From contig CAWDZK010000006.1 of assembly GCA_963807005.1 (NCBI GenBank), positions 186,001-250,000 of the forward strand: DNA of 64,000 bases. Reading direction: 5' to 3'. Position 1 is the first letter of the stretch. Each line of letters starts with the position of its first letter. Positions 7,915 through 16,518 of this stretch are shown one piece after another. The notes below the pieces were generated by a model. The model was not told where the DNA came from, ran no database searches, and worked only from the letters and a program-made list of their open reading frames with translations. This DNA is from CAWDZK01 sp963807005. Lineage in GTDB: Bacteria > Actinomycetota > Actinomycetes > JACCUZ01. A program made the position numbers and the translations under genes.

Positions 7915-8414
7915 GCGCGCCGACCGGGCAGCGCGCCGCCACCGTCGACGACGCCCGGCGGGCCGCGAGCGACGTGCTGGACCCGGAGGTCCCGGTGCTC
8001 ACCATCGCCGACCTCGGCGTCCTGCGCGACGTGGAGGTCCTCGACGACGGCACCGCGGTCGTCACGGTGACCCCGACGTACTCCGGCTGCCCGGCGATGG
8101 ACGTCATCCGGCACGACGTCGAGCAGGCGGTGCGGCGGGCCGGGTTCGCTCAGGTCGAGGTGCGCACAGTGCTGGCACCGGCCTGGACGACCGACTGGAT
8201 GACCGACGAAGGGCGGCGGGCCCTGGCCGACTACGGCATCGCGCCGCCGGCGGTCCGTGGCGCAGGGCCGGTCGCTGTCGCCCTGTCCGTGCGCTGCCCC
8301 CGGTGCGGCAGCCCGCGCACCCGCGAGACCAGCAGGTTCGGCTCCACGGCGTGCAAGTCGCTCTGGGTCTGCGAGGAGTGCCGCGAGCCGTTCGACCACT
8401 TCAAGGCGATCTGA
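7911..8414 (+). CDS. paaD: Phenylacetate degradation protein PaaD (iron-sulfur assembly type)
   Basis: A 167-residue protein with an N-terminal MIP18/DUF59 domain (DPEVPVLTIADLGVLRDV, then VTPTYSGCPAMDVI). The C-terminal part carries four cysteines, CPRCG and CEEC, that form a metal-binding ribbon. PaaD is needed for maturation of the iron centres of the epoxidase complex. It starts with a GTG that overlaps the paaC stop and ends in a 3-base overlap with the paaE ATG. Confidence 0.95.
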   Translation: MSAPTGQRAATVDDARRAASDVLDPEVPVLTIADLGVLRDVEVLDDGTAVVTVTPTYSGCPAMDVIRHDVEQAVRRAGFAQVEVRTVLAPAWTTDWMTDEGRRALADYGIAPPAVRGAGPVAVALSVRCPRCGSPRTRETSRFGSTACKSLWVCEECREPFDHFKAI

Positions 8415-9538
8415 TGGCCACCGACCTCACCGCCGCGACGGCGACCGTCGTCGACACCGGACGCCGGCACGGCACGTTCCACCCGCTGCGGGTCGCCGCG
8501 GTCGAGCCGCTGACCGACGACGCCGTCGCCATCACCTTCGCCGTCCCGGACGACCTGCGGGAGGCCTACGCCTTCGACGCCGGCCAGCACCTCACCCTGC
8601 GCACCCGGGTGGACGGGGAGGAGGTCCGGCGCAACTACTCGATCTGCGCGCCCGCCACCGAGGGCCGGCTGCGGATCGGCGTGAAGCGGCTGGACGGCGG
8701 TGCGTTCTCCACCCACGCGACCTCGACGCTGCAGGTCGGCGACGAGGTCGAGGTGATGACGCCCACCGGCAGGTTCACCCCGCGACTGGACCCGGCGCAG
8801 GCCCGGCACTACGGCGCCATCGCCGCCGGCAGCGGCATCACGCCGGTGCTGTCGATCGTCGCGACCGCGCTCGCGACGGAGCCGGCCAGCACGGTGACGC
8901 TGGTCTACGGCAACCGCACGGTCGCATCGGTGATGTTCCTCGAGGAGCTGGCCGACCTCAAGGACCGCTATCCGGACCGGTTCGAGCTGCTGCACGTGCT
9001 CTCCCGCGAGTCGCAGGAGGCTGAGCTCCTCAGCGGGAGGCTGGACCCGCCACGACTGCGCCGGCTGCTCACGGCCCTGGTGTCGCCGGGCTCGGTCGAC
9101 GAGTGGTTCCTGTGCGGCCCGTTCGCGATGGTCGAGGGAGCCCGCGAGGTGCTCGCCGAGATGGGCGTCGGCTCGGAGCACGTCCACACCGAGCTCTTCC
9201 ACGTCGAGGGCGAGGCGCCGCGCGAGTCCGCCTCACCTGAGGAGGTGCGCGCCGCGGGAACCAGCAGCGTCGTCGTCACCCTCGACGGCAGGGCCTCCAC
9301 CGTCCAGGTGCCGCGCACGGGGGAGCGGATCCTCGATGCCGTCCTGGCGGTCCGGGCCGACGCGCCGTACGCCTGCAAGGGCGGGGTGTGCGGCACCTGC
9401 CGCGCGAAGGTCGTGTCCGGCGAGGTGACGATGGCGCGCAACTACGCCCTCGACCCCGAGGAGATGGCCGCCGGCTTCGTCCTGGCCTGTCAGTCGGTGC
9501 CGGTGTCGGAGGACGTCGAGCTCGACTTCGACGCCTGA
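8414..9538 (+). CDS. paaE: 1,2-phenylacetyl-CoA epoxidase reductase PaaE
   Basis: A 374-residue reductase with three domains: an N-terminal FAD-binding domain (RRNYSICAPA, with GVKRLDGGAFS), a central NAD(P)-binding domain (AAGSGITPVLSI, then EWFLCGPFAMVEGAREVL), and a C-terminal plant-type 2Fe-2S ferredoxin domain with CKGGVCGTC and a distal Cys in VLACQS. It passes electrons from NADPH to the PaaA diiron centre. The ATG overlaps the paaD stop. It is the last gene of the operon; ring-opening genes (paaZ, paaFGH) and the ligase paaK are not in this window. Confidence 0.96.
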   Translation: MATDLTAATATVVDTGRRHGTFHPLRVAAVEPLTDDAVAITFAVPDDLREAYAFDAGQHLTLRTRVDGEEVRRNYSICAPATEGRLRIGVKRLDGGAFSTHATSTLQVGDEVEVMTPTGRFTPRLDPAQARHYGAIAAGSGITPVLSIVATALATEPASTVTLVYGNRTVASVMFLEELADLKDRYPDRFELLHVLSRESQEAELLSGRLDPPRLRRLLTALVSPGSVDEWFLCGPFAMVEGAREVLAEMGVGSEHVHTELFHVEGEAPRESASPEEVRAAGTSSVVVTLDGRASTVQVPRTGERILDAVLAVRADAPYACKGGVCGTCRAKVVSGEVTMARNYALDPEEMAAGFVLACQSVPVSEDVELDFDA

Positions 9539-9703
9539 CCGTCCTGTGCCCGCGGCGGCTCCGGGTCCGCGGGGCGCTGGTCGTCGGGTGCCGGCCGGGG
9601 GCTCGCCGTGATCGTGGTCCGTCGTATGGGCATGTTCGGGCCTTCGACCCGGCCGGCGGCGTCGGATGCACCTGTCTCGCCCCGTGACTGAGAGAGTGTC
9701 CGC

Positions 9704-10162
9704 ATGCGTGTGTCAGCCCGGGTCGACTATGCCGTGCGAGCGCTGGTCCAGCTCGCCTCCGACAGTGCGGTCGAGCCGGTCAAGGCCGAGCACCTGGCCA
9801 CCGCCCAGCAGATCCCGCTCAAGTTCCTGCTGGAGATCCTCCGCCAGCTCAAGCAGCACAAGCTGCTGGTCAGCCGGCGCGGACCCGAGGGCGGCTACCG
9901 GCTGGCCCGGCCCGCGTCCGAGATCGCCATCGCCGACGTGATCCGCGCGGTCGAGGGACCGCTGGCCACCGTCCGGGACACCAGCCCCGCGTCGCTGGCC
10001 TACGACGGCCCGACCGAGCCGCTGCGCACGGTCTGGATCGCCGTGCGTGGCGCCCTGCGGCACGTGCTGGAGGACGTCACGCTGCAGGACGTGCTCACCG
10101 GTCGGCTGCCGAAGCACGTCGTGTCGATGGCCGAGGCGTACGGCGTCGACGAGCGGCCCTAG
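9704..10162 (+). CDS. Rrf2-family transcriptional regulator without cluster cysteines
   Basis: A 152-residue winged-helix protein of the Rrf2 family: MRVSARVDYAVRALVQLA at the N-terminus, the recognition region IPLKFLLEILRQLKQHKLLVSRRGPEGGYRLARP, and IADVIRAVEGPL. Members such as IscR and NsrR bind an Fe-S cluster through three Cys, but this protein contains no cysteine, so it should sense something else or act without a cluster. It lies 165 bp after paaE on the same strand, long enough for its own promoter. A link to paa control is possible but unproven. Its stop shares a CTAG palindrome with the convergent next gene. Confidence 0.85.
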   Translation: MRVSARVDYAVRALVQLASDSAVEPVKAEHLATAQQIPLKFLLEILRQLKQHKLLVSRRGPEGGYRLARPASEIAIADVIRAVEGPLATVRDTSPASLAYDGPTEPLRTVWIAVRGALRHVLEDVTLQDVLTGRLPKHVVSMAEAYGVDERP

Positions 10163-10701
10163 CGGCTGCTCAGGTCGCGGGGTGCGGTCGGACGGGACGA
10201 CCGCAGGGCCTCCGCCTCGAGCGTGCAGGCCGCGTGCAGCAGCGACAGCTCGTCGTCCCGGTGGCCGGCGCCGTGCAGCAGCCCGTCGACCAGCTCGGCC
10301 GCCGACCCGGTGACCAGCTCGGCGCGCACCCGTGCGGCCGCCAGACCGTCCGCTTGCCGGCTGCGGTCCGGCTGCGCCTGCAGGACCCGCAGCTCGGCGT
10401 CCACCGCGCGGCCGGCGAGCTCGAGCCGACCCAGCAGCGAGCGGACGTCGCCGACCGGCACGTCCAGGACGGCGGCGGCGTCGAGGGCGCGCCGCGCTCC
10501 GCCGAGCGAGCGGTCCAGCTCGCGGCGCAGCCGGGCCACCTCCGCGCCGGGACCGACCCCGTGCGCCCGGGCCCGCAGTGTCGCCGCGTCGCGCAGGGCG
10601 CCCAGCCGGCTGCGCAGCGTCCGGACCGCGCTGCGGACCACCAGGACGACGACGCAGGAGCTGAAGGCGAGGGTGGCCAGGACGGCCATGAGGGTGCCCA
10701 T
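10159..10701 (-). CDS. Membrane-anchored coiled-coil protein of unknown function
   Basis: About 180 residues from the ATG at 10701. One N-terminal transmembrane helix (MAVLATLAFSSCVVVLVVRS) is followed by an Arg/Ala/Leu-rich region with strong helical and coiled-coil character (ARLRRELDRSLGGARRALDAA). I do not recognise a family. The frame is open far upstream, but the upstream part is antisense to the pirin gene and should be ignored. Its stop codon overlaps that of the Rrf2 gene. Confidence 0.55.
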   Translation of the reverse strand: MGTLMAVLATLAFSSCVVVLVVRSAVRTLRSRLGALRDAATLRARAHGVGPGAEVARLRRELDRSLGGARRALDAAAVLDVPVGDVRSLLGRLELAGRAVDAELRVLQAQPDRSRQADGLAAARVRAELVTGSAAELVDGLLHGAGHRDDELSLLHAACTLEAEALRSSRPTAPRDLSSR

Positions 10702-10835
10702 GGGTGCGACCCTACGTCGGGGTGGAGCCCCGACGCGGAGCGGACGGCGAACCCGGGACGCGGGCCGGCCCCGGTCGTGGAGGATCCGGGGCCGGTGGCT
10801 CGCGAGGAGCGGTGGGTGGGCGGTGTCCTGCGACC

Positions 10836-11804
10836 TCAGCCGGCCGCGTGCTGTGCCGGGATGGTGCCCAGCTTGCCGGCCTGGAAGTCCTCGAACGCCT
10901 GCCGCAGCTCGGTCTCCTCGTTCATGACGAACGGGCCGTACCAGGCCACCGGCTCGCGGATCGGGCGCCCACCGAGGACGAGCACGTCGAGCGACGGGCT
11001 GCGCGACTCCTGACGGTCGCCGGCCCGCACGGTCACGGTGTCCCCGGCGCCGAGCACCGCCAGCTGGCCGGCCCGCAGCGGCCGGCCCTCGGCGCCGACC
11101 GTTCCCGCGCCGCCGAGGGCGTAGACCAGCGCGTTGTACGAGGTGTCCCACGGCAGCGTGAGCCCGGCGCCGGCCTCCAGGGTGGCGTGGGCGAGCGTGA
11201 TCGGGGTGTACGTCGAGCCGGGTCCGGAGACCGCGACGCCGGGCAGCGACCCGGCGATGAGGCGGACCAGCGCGCCGCCGTCGGGGGAGGACAGCAGGCC
11301 GACCTTCGCGCCCCGGATGTCCTGGTAGCGCGGCGCCGCCCACTTCTGCGCGCGGGGGAGGTTGACCCAGAGCTGGAAGCCGTGGAACAGCCCGCCGCTC
11401 ACCACGAGAGCCTCGGGCGGGGTCTCGATGTGCAGGATGCCGGAGCCGGCCGTCATCCACTGGGTGTCGCCGTTGGTGATCAGGCCGCCGCCACCGTTGG
11501 AGTCCTGGTGGGCCATCTCGCCGTCGATCATGTAGGTGACGGTCTCGAAGCCGCGGTGCGGGTGCCACGACGTGCCCTTGGGCTCGCCGGGCGCGTACTC
11601 GACCTCGCCCATCTGGTCGAGGTGCACGAACGGGTCGAGGTCGGCCAGGTCGACGCCCGCGAAGGCGCGGCGGACGGGGAACCCCTCGCCCTCGAAGCCG
11701 CGGGGCGCGGTGCTGACCGAGCGGACCGGGCGGTCCCGGCCGGAGGGGTCCGCGGCGGGGACACGGGGGAGGGCGAGGACGTCGTCGACGGTGACGGCTG
11801 GCAT
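10836..11804 (-). CDS. Pirin family protein (bicupin)
   Basis: A 322-residue bicupin of the pirin family. The N-terminal cupin carries the metal ligands His81 and His83 in HPHRGFETVTY and His125 and Glu127 in GSGILHIETP. The pirin hallmarks HQDSNGGGGLITNGDTQWMTAG and GLFHGFQLWVNLPRAQK are present. Bacterial pirins are iron proteins with quercetinase-like activity or with roles in binding and regulating metabolic enzymes; the substrate is not predictable here. A GGAGGGGG ribosome site precedes the ATG. It stands alone on the minus strand. Confidence 0.9.
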   Translation of the reverse strand: MPAVTVDDVLALPRVPAADPSGRDRPVRSVSTAPRGFEGEGFPVRRAFAGVDLADLDPFVHLDQMGEVEYAPGEPKGTSWHPHRGFETVTYMIDGEMAHQDSNGGGGLITNGDTQWMTAGSGILHIETPPEALVVSGGLFHGFQLWVNLPRAQKWAAPRYQDIRGAKVGLLSSPDGGALVRLIAGSLPGVAVSGPGSTYTPITLAHATLEAGAGLTLPWDTSYNALVYALGGAGTVGAEGRPLRAGQLAVLGAGDTVTVRAGDRQESRSPSLDVLVLGGRPIREPVAWYGPFVMNEETELRQAFEDFQAGKLGTIPAQHAAG

Positions 11805-11887
11805 GCCCCCTCCAACGCTCGGACCGCGGTCGCGATTCCGGCCACCCGCGCGGGGCGCGCCGGCCGCACGGATGAGAGCGTGGCACG

Positions 11888-12715
11888 GTGGTCGACCCGG
11901 TGGAAGGACGCGACGGCGCCGTCCCAGATGTCGTCGGGGTCGTCCTGGCCGCCGGGGCCGGGACCCGGCTCCGGCCGCTGACCGACGTGCGGCCCAAGGC
12001 GCTGTGCACGGTCGGCGGGCGCAGCCTGCTTGACCTGGCGCTGGCGCGGGTCGCCCCGCACGTCAGCCGTACCGCCGTGAACGCCCACCACCACGCCGAC
12101 CAGCTGCGGGCGGCGCTCCACGGGGACGTCCACCTCGAGGTGGAGTCGCCGGTCGCGCTGGGGACAGCCGGTGCGCTGGGCAACCTGCGGGGCTGGCTGG
12201 CCGGGGCGGCGGTGCTGCTCACCAACGCCGACGCCTACTACGGCCGGGCGGGGGTCGTGGCCGAGCTGGTCGCCGGCTGGGACGGCGAGCGGCCCCGGCT
12301 GCTCTGCGCGCCGGACGGGGTCCCCGGCGTGCTCGACGGTCGCCGCTACGTCGGCACCGCGCTGCTGCCGTGGTGGTCGGTCCGGGACCTGCGGCCCGTG
12401 CCGTCCGGCCTGTACGAGGTGTCCTGGCGGGACCTGCACGAGGCCGGGCGGCTGGACCTCGTCGTCCGGGACGACGGCGACCTCGCGGCGGTCGACTGCG
12501 GGACCCCGGCTGACTACCTGCGGGCCAACATGCTCGCCAGCGGCGGCCGGTCCGTGGTCGAGCCCGGGGCCGACGTGCGGGGCGAGCTGGTGCGCTCGGT
12601 CGTCTGGGCCGGGGAGCGGGTGGCGCCCGGGGAGCGCCTGGTGGACGTCGTACGCGCTGCCGGGGTCACCCTCCAGCCGCTCCGCACAGCGCAGGCGGAC
12701 ACGTCCCCGGGGTGA
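11888..12715 (+). CDS. NDP-sugar pyrophosphorylase-like nucleotidyltransferase
   Basis: A 275-residue NTP_transferase-family protein. The nucleotide-binding signature LAAGAGTRLRPLTDVRPKAL is complete at residues 22-41, and TNADAYYG gives the metal-binding Asp region. This fold makes NDP-sugars from sugar-1-phosphates; relatives include mannose-1-phosphate guanylyltransferases and MurNAc-1-P uridylyltransferase-like proteins. The length fits a catalytic domain with little or no hexapeptide tail. The GTG start has no strong ribosome site. The stop codon lies inside the palindromic promoter of the next gene. Confidence 0.75.
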   Translation: MVDPVEGRDGAVPDVVGVVLAAGAGTRLRPLTDVRPKALCTVGGRSLLDLALARVAPHVSRTAVNAHHHADQLRAALHGDVHLEVESPVALGTAGALGNLRGWLAGAAVLLTNADAYYGRAGVVAELVAGWDGERPRLLCAPDGVPGVLDGRRYVGTALLPWWSVRDLRPVPSGLYEVSWRDLHEAGRLDLVVRDDGDLAAVDCGTPADYLRANMLASGGRSVVEPGADVRGELVRSVVWAGERVAPGERLVDVVRAAGVTLQPLRTAQADTSPG

Positions 12716-12745
12716 ATGACACGGCTGTCATTCGACCCGTACGAT
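12714..12745 (+). promoter_or_regulatory. Palindromic promoter/operator of the DUF3263 gene
   Basis: A perfect inverted repeat GAATGACA-CGGC-TGTCATTC occupies 12714-12733 and overlaps the stop codon of the preceding gene. TGACAC (12717-12722) as -35 and TACGAT (12740-12745) as -10 are separated by exactly 17 bp, so a protein bound to the repeat would cover the -35. Confidence 0.6.
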
Positions 12746-12802
12746 GATGCCGCTGGTCCGCACGCGCGGTCAGCAGCGTGCCGACCCGTCGCGAGGAGAG
12801 TT

Positions 12803-13099
12803 ATGGACGCCGCCAACGCCTTCCGGCCCACCGACTCCGGTGCCGCGGCGACGCTGGCCGAGCGCGACCAGCAGATCCTCGCCTTCGAGCGGCAGTGGTG
12901 GAAGTACGCCGGCGCCAAGGAGCAGGCGATCCGCGAGCTGTTCGACATGTCGGCCACCCGGTACTACCAGGTGCTCAACGCGCTGATCGACCGCCCCGAG
13001 GCCCTCGCTGTCGACCCGATGCTGGTCAAGCGGCTGCGCCGGCTGCGGTCTGCCCGCCAGCGGGCCCGGTCGGCCCGGCGGCTCGGCATCGAGGTCTGA
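12803..13099 (+). CDS. DUF3263 domain-containing protein
   Basis: A 98-residue actinobacterial protein of the DUF3263 family. The core LAERDQQILAFERQWWKYAGAKEQAIRELFDMSATRYYQVLNALIDRPEAL resembles a small HTH-like fold, and the tail is Arg-rich. In actinobacteria DUF3263 genes sit next to LytR_C-domain genes, as here, but the function is unknown. The ATG at 12803 has a GAGGAGAG ribosome site. Upstream codons in frame would overlap the palindromic promoter, so they are not used. Confidence 0.85.
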   Translation: MDAANAFRPTDSGAAATLAERDQQILAFERQWWKYAGAKEQAIRELFDMSATRYYQVLNALIDRPEALAVDPMLVKRLRRLRSARQRARSARRLGIEV

Positions 13100-13160
13100 G
13101 CATCTCCCCGCTCGCCGCCTCGCCCGTCCTCCGGTGAAGGCGCTAGCGTCGGACCCCGTC

Positions 13161-13781
13161 ATGAGCGCGCCCCAGCCCCAGCCCCGCCGCCGTCGCGGCG
13201 CCCACCGCACCGGCCGCAGCGTCGTCGCGGCGGTCCTGCCGTCCGCGCTGGCCGTCCTCGCCGTGGCCTCGTTGATCACGTCGCTGGCCGTCTGGCGCGG
13301 CGAGGACCCCGCCCAGCCCAGCGCCGCGGCCTCGACCTCCTCGGCTGACGCGACCCGCGAGGCGCTGAGCCAGGCGCCCACGACGCCCGCCGCGAGCACC
13401 CCGGCCCGGCCGGCCGGGAGCAGCGCGGCGGCCAGCGCTTCGAAGGCACCGGCCACGTCGGCCACGTCGGCACCGTCGGCCACGTCGGCACCGTCCGCCG
13501 TCGACTTCTCGGTCGAGGTCGTCGTCCTCAACCAGACCAGCCGGTCCGGCCTGGCCGGACAGGTCGCCACCCGGCTGCGCGGCCGGGGCTGGACCGTCCC
13601 GGCGGTGGGCAACTTCCGCGGCGTCGTGCCGGCGACCACGGTCTACTACCCCGCCGGCCAGGAGGACGCCGCCCAGGCCGCCGCCGAGAGCCTGCCCACC
13701 ACGCCGCGGGTCCGCCCGCGGTTCGGCAACCTGTCGACCAGCCGGCTCACGGTGGTCGTCACCGACGGCTACCCGGGCTGA
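13161..13781 (+). CDS. LytR C-terminal domain (LytR_C) membrane-anchored protein
   Basis: A 206-residue protein. It has a short Arg-rich cytoplasmic start, one transmembrane helix (VVAAVLPSALAVLAVASLITSLAVW), a Ser/Ala/Thr/Pro linker with a short tandem repeat (ATSAPS), then an extracytoplasmic LytR_C domain (VEVVVLNQTSRSGLAGQVATRLRGRGWTV to the end). LytR_C domains occur in cell-wall-associated LCP proteins, but the catalytic LCP domain is absent here, so a wall-binding or accessory role is likely. The ATG at 13161 is 11 nt after TAGCGT (13144-13149). Translation could also begin at 13134, which seems less likely because it lies before that -10 element. Confidence 0.85.
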   Translation: MSAPQPQPRRRRGAHRTGRSVVAAVLPSALAVLAVASLITSLAVWRGEDPAQPSAAASTSSADATREALSQAPTTPAASTPARPAGSSAAASASKAPATSATSAPSATSAPSAVDFSVEVVVLNQTSRSGLAGQVATRLRGRGWTVPAVGNFRGVVPATTVYYPAGQEDAAQAAAESLPTTPRVRPRFGNLSTSRLTVVVTDGYPG

Positions 13782-13789
13782 CGAGCGCC

Positions 13790-14611
13790 ATGAGCGCGCT
13801 GCCGGAGCCCACCTCCGACGCCGGCCGCGCCGGGCTGGCCGCCCTCCTCGCCGAGCCCGCGGCGGCGCTGCTCGGGCTGGACTTCGACGGCACCCTCGCA
13901 CCGATCGTGCCGGACCCGGATTCCGCGCGCGCGCACCCCGGCGTACCCGGTGTCCTGTCCCGGCTGGCCGGGCAGGGCGTGCGGATCGCGCTGGTCACCG
14001 GACGTCCCGCCGGCAAGGCGGTGGAGTACGCCGGCATCGCCGCCGTCCAGGGGCTGGTCGTGCTGGGCCACTACGGGCTGGAGCGGTGGGAGGGCGGCCA
14101 GCTCACGATTCCGGACGGGCTGGACGCGGTCGACGAGCTACGCCGCCGGCTGCCGTCGCTGCTCGCTGACGTCGGTGCGCCGGAGGGCACGTTCGTCGAG
14201 GACAAGGGCGCCGCGCTCGCGGTGCACACCCGGCGTACGGACGACCCAGCCGGCACGTTCGAGTCGTTGCGGGCACCGCTGTCCGGACTGGCCGACGAGG
14301 TCGGGCTCGTCGTCGAGCCGGGCCGGTTCGTCCTGGAGCTGCGGCCCGCGGGCGGTGACAAGGGCGACGCGGTGCGCGGTCTGGCCGGCGAGCGGCCGAC
14401 GTCCGCGGTCGTGTTCGTCGGAGACGACCTCGGCGACCTCGCTGCCTACGACGCCATCGACCTGCTCCGGACCCAGGGCACGCCGGGCCTGCTGGTGTGC
14501 AGCGGCTCGACCGAGGTCACCGCGCTGGCGGAGCGCGCCGACCTGGTCGTGGACGGCCCCGACGGGGTGGTCGATCTGCTCGGCGCCGTCGCGGACGCGC
14601 TGGGCGGCTGA
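13790..14611 (+). CDS. otsB: Trehalose-6-phosphate phosphatase OtsB
   Basis: A 273-residue HAD-superfamily phosphatase. The nucleophile motif is LDFDGTLAPI (Asp31, Asp33). VTGRP is motif II, GHYGLERW is typical of trehalose-phosphatases, and GDDLGDLAAYDAI is motif IV. It removes phosphate from trehalose-6-phosphate, the second step of the OtsA-OtsB route. It follows the LytR_C gene by 8 bp and is probably co-transcribed with it. The matching otsA is 2 kb away on the other strand. Confidence 0.93.
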   Translation: MSALPEPTSDAGRAGLAALLAEPAAALLGLDFDGTLAPIVPDPDSARAHPGVPGVLSRLAGQGVRIALVTGRPAGKAVEYAGIAAVQGLVVLGHYGLERWEGGQLTIPDGLDAVDELRRRLPSLLADVGAPEGTFVEDKGAALAVHTRRTDDPAGTFESLRAPLSGLADEVGLVVEPGRFVLELRPAGGDKGDAVRGLAGERPTSAVVFVGDDLGDLAAYDAIDLLRTQGTPGLLVCSGSTEVTALAERADLVVDGPDGVVDLLGAVADALGG

Positions 14612-14704
14612 CCAGAGCCGGTCCGGAGCCGCACGTTCAACGCGTCCGGCTCCCCATCGCGTCCTGCAGGTGGAGGATGCAGATCGGGACCCGAGGGAGC
14701 GGTC

Positions 14705-15244
14705 ATGGCGGTGCGCGAGCGGCCGGAGGCGGCGTTCCACGAGTTCGTGGCCGCCCGCTCTGCCAGCCTGTTCCGCACCGCCCTGCTCATGGTCGGTGAC
14801 CATCAGCTGGCCCAGGACCTGCTGCAGGAGTCCCTGGTCAAGACCTACGTCGCGTGGCCCCGGCTGCGTGACGTGGCCAACGTCGAGGCGTACGCCCGCC
14901 GGGTCGTCGTGACGACGTCGATCTCCTGGCGCCGGCGCCGGTCGTTCCACGAGCGCCCGGTCGACCCGCTGCCCGAGCGCGCCGTGGCGGACCTCGCCGA
15001 GTCGGTCGCCGGCCGGCTCGACCTGTGGCCGCTGGTGCAGGCACTGCCCCCGAAGCAGCGAGCGGCGGTGGTGCTGCGCTACTGCGAGGACCTCTCCGAG
15101 GCGCAGACGGCCGAGCTGATGGGCTGCTCGGTCGGTGCCGTGAAGAAGAACGCCTCGGTCGGGCTGGCCAAGCTGCGCGACCGGATGGGTGCGCGGCTCG
15201 CGTTGCCCGCCACCACCTCGGACGAGTCGGCGGTGACGTCATGA
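14705..15244 (+). CDS. SigE-family ECF RNA polymerase sigma factor
   Basis: A 179-residue sigma factor with region 2 (LFRTALLMVGDHQLAQDLLQESLVKTYVAWPR) and region 4 (LPPKQRAAVVLRYCEDLSEAQTAELMGCSVGAVKKNASVGLAKLR). The wording of both regions matches the actinobacterial SigE/SigE70 group of ECF factors, which respond to envelope or other stress. A GAGGGAGCGG ribosome site precedes the ATG. It overlaps the next gene by 4 bp, which is the usual place for the anti-sigma or sensor partner. It lies between otsB and otsA, so trehalose genes are candidate targets. Confidence 0.92.
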   Translation: MAVRERPEAAFHEFVAARSASLFRTALLMVGDHQLAQDLLQESLVKTYVAWPRLRDVANVEAYARRVVVTTSISWRRRRSFHERPVDPLPERAVADLAESVAGRLDLWPLVQALPPKQRAAVVLRYCEDLSEAQTAELMGCSVGAVKKNASVGLAKLRDRMGARLALPATTSDESAVTS

Positions 15245-16506
15245 CCACCTCGCTGCGTGACCTCGGCGCTCGCGCCGGCGCCGTCCCCGTGCCGCAGCTG
15301 GACGTGGCCGCCCTGGTCGCGGCCGGCGAGGCGCGGCTGCGCCGTCGGCGTGCGACAGCGGTGGCCGCGGTCGCGGCCGTCGTGGCGGTCGTGGTGTCGG
15401 CCTCCGTGCTGCTGGCGCCAGGGTCGAAGCAGGCGGCGCCGCCGCCGTCCGGTGGCGGCACCACGAAGGCGACGGGCGACACCGTCGAGACCAGCCTGGC
15501 CCCGCGCCTGCTGACCTACGCGGTCGGCTCGGTGATCCACTGGGGGGACCGGACTGTCGACGTCCGCGAGCAGATCCCGGGCCGATCGCGGCCGTGGCTG
15601 GGCTTCCTCGAGCCGACAGACGACGGTGTGGTGTTCATCTCCGGGCCGAGGCTGCGGAACGGGGGCGTCGCCTACGACGAGCCGGTCCCGGTGTGGTTCA
15701 CCGACGGCTCGACGCCGGTCCGGATCGGGACGACGTCCGGCAGCGGTGTACGCGGCTACCTCGTCGCCCCTTCGGCCTCGGGATCGACGGTGGCCTGGCG
15801 CGAGGACTACTACCGCGGGGTCCTCGTCGTCTACGACACCGCTCGGATGCGCGAGGTCGCTCGCTTCGGGGACGAGAACTCCTACATCCTCAACGAGGTG
15901 TACGACGACGAGGTCTACTGGACCTCCGACGGTTCGTGCGGGACCGATGACACCCGCACCGGGTCGCTCACCCGGTGCGAGCCGGGCGCGAAGCTGATGC
16001 GCTTCGACGTCGGTTCGCAGCTGCAGACCGAGGTCACCTGGGACGAGTACGTGGCGGACCGGCGCAGCCGGCCCGGGCTGCTCACCGGCCCGGACCACCG
16101 CCCTCCCGGGTGCATCAGCTGCGTCATCAGTCCCGACGGTCTCTACCGCTCCCACTCGTTCGTGCGGCGCGGCAGCCGCCTCGTGCTCGGCGCCGACTAC
16201 GGCCTCCGGATCCATGCGCTACCGGCGTCGGACAGATCGATCACCGTCGCCCTGACCGGCACGCCGGTGAACCTTCGACTGCCGCGGGGCTACGAGGACG
16301 CGGAGCGGTGGGTGCTCACCCAGTGGCTCGACGCCGACCACGTCGTCCTCTGGGCGGACGGCGAGCCGGCGGGGGTGACTGACCGCGGCAAGACGGTCGA
16401 GCTGCTGATCTGCCAGCTGTCCACCGGTGACTGCCGGGTCGCGGCCGGCCCGGACCAGGCCGACGGCCTGTTCACGCCGCCGGGCCCGGCAGGGATCAAG
16501 GGCTGA
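15241..16506 (+). CDS. Membrane-anchored extracytoplasmic protein, candidate sigma-factor partner
   Basis: About 421 residues from the ATG that overlaps the sigma gene's stop (ATGA). The first 40 residues (DLGARAGAVPVPQLDVAALVAAGEARLRRRR) are cytoplasmic. One transmembrane helix follows (TAVAAVAAVVAVVVSASVLLA), then a long extracytoplasmic part with repeated WxxxY/GDRT and SPDGLYRSHSF segments suggestive of a beta-propeller-like domain. The gene order, 4-bp overlap and topology are those of anti-sigma factors encoded with SigE-family sigmas. No zinc-binding anti-sigma motif is visible, so the role is an inference. Four or more cysteines in the outer domain (GSCGTDDT, TRCEPG, GCISC) could form disulfides. 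Confidence 0.6.
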   Translation: MTTSLRDLGARAGAVPVPQLDVAALVAAGEARLRRRRATAVAAVAAVVAVVVSASVLLAPGSKQAAPPPSGGGTTKATGDTVETSLAPRLLTYAVGSVIHWGDRTVDVREQIPGRSRPWLGFLEPTDDGVVFISGPRLRNGGVAYDEPVPVWFTDGSTPVRIGTTSGSGVRGYLVAPSASGSTVAWREDYYRGVLVVYDTARMREVARFGDENSYILNEVYDDEVYWTSDGSCGTDDTRTGSLTRCEPGAKLMRFDVGSQLQTEVTWDEYVADRRSRPGLLTGPDHRPPGCISCVISPDGLYRSHSFVRRGSRLVLGADYGLRIHALPASDRSITVALTGTPVNLRLPRGYEDAERWVLTQWLDADHVVLWADGEPAGVTDRGKTVELLICQLSTGDCRVAAGPDQADGLFTPPGPAGIKG

Positions 16507-16518
16507 GTCCCGACGTCA

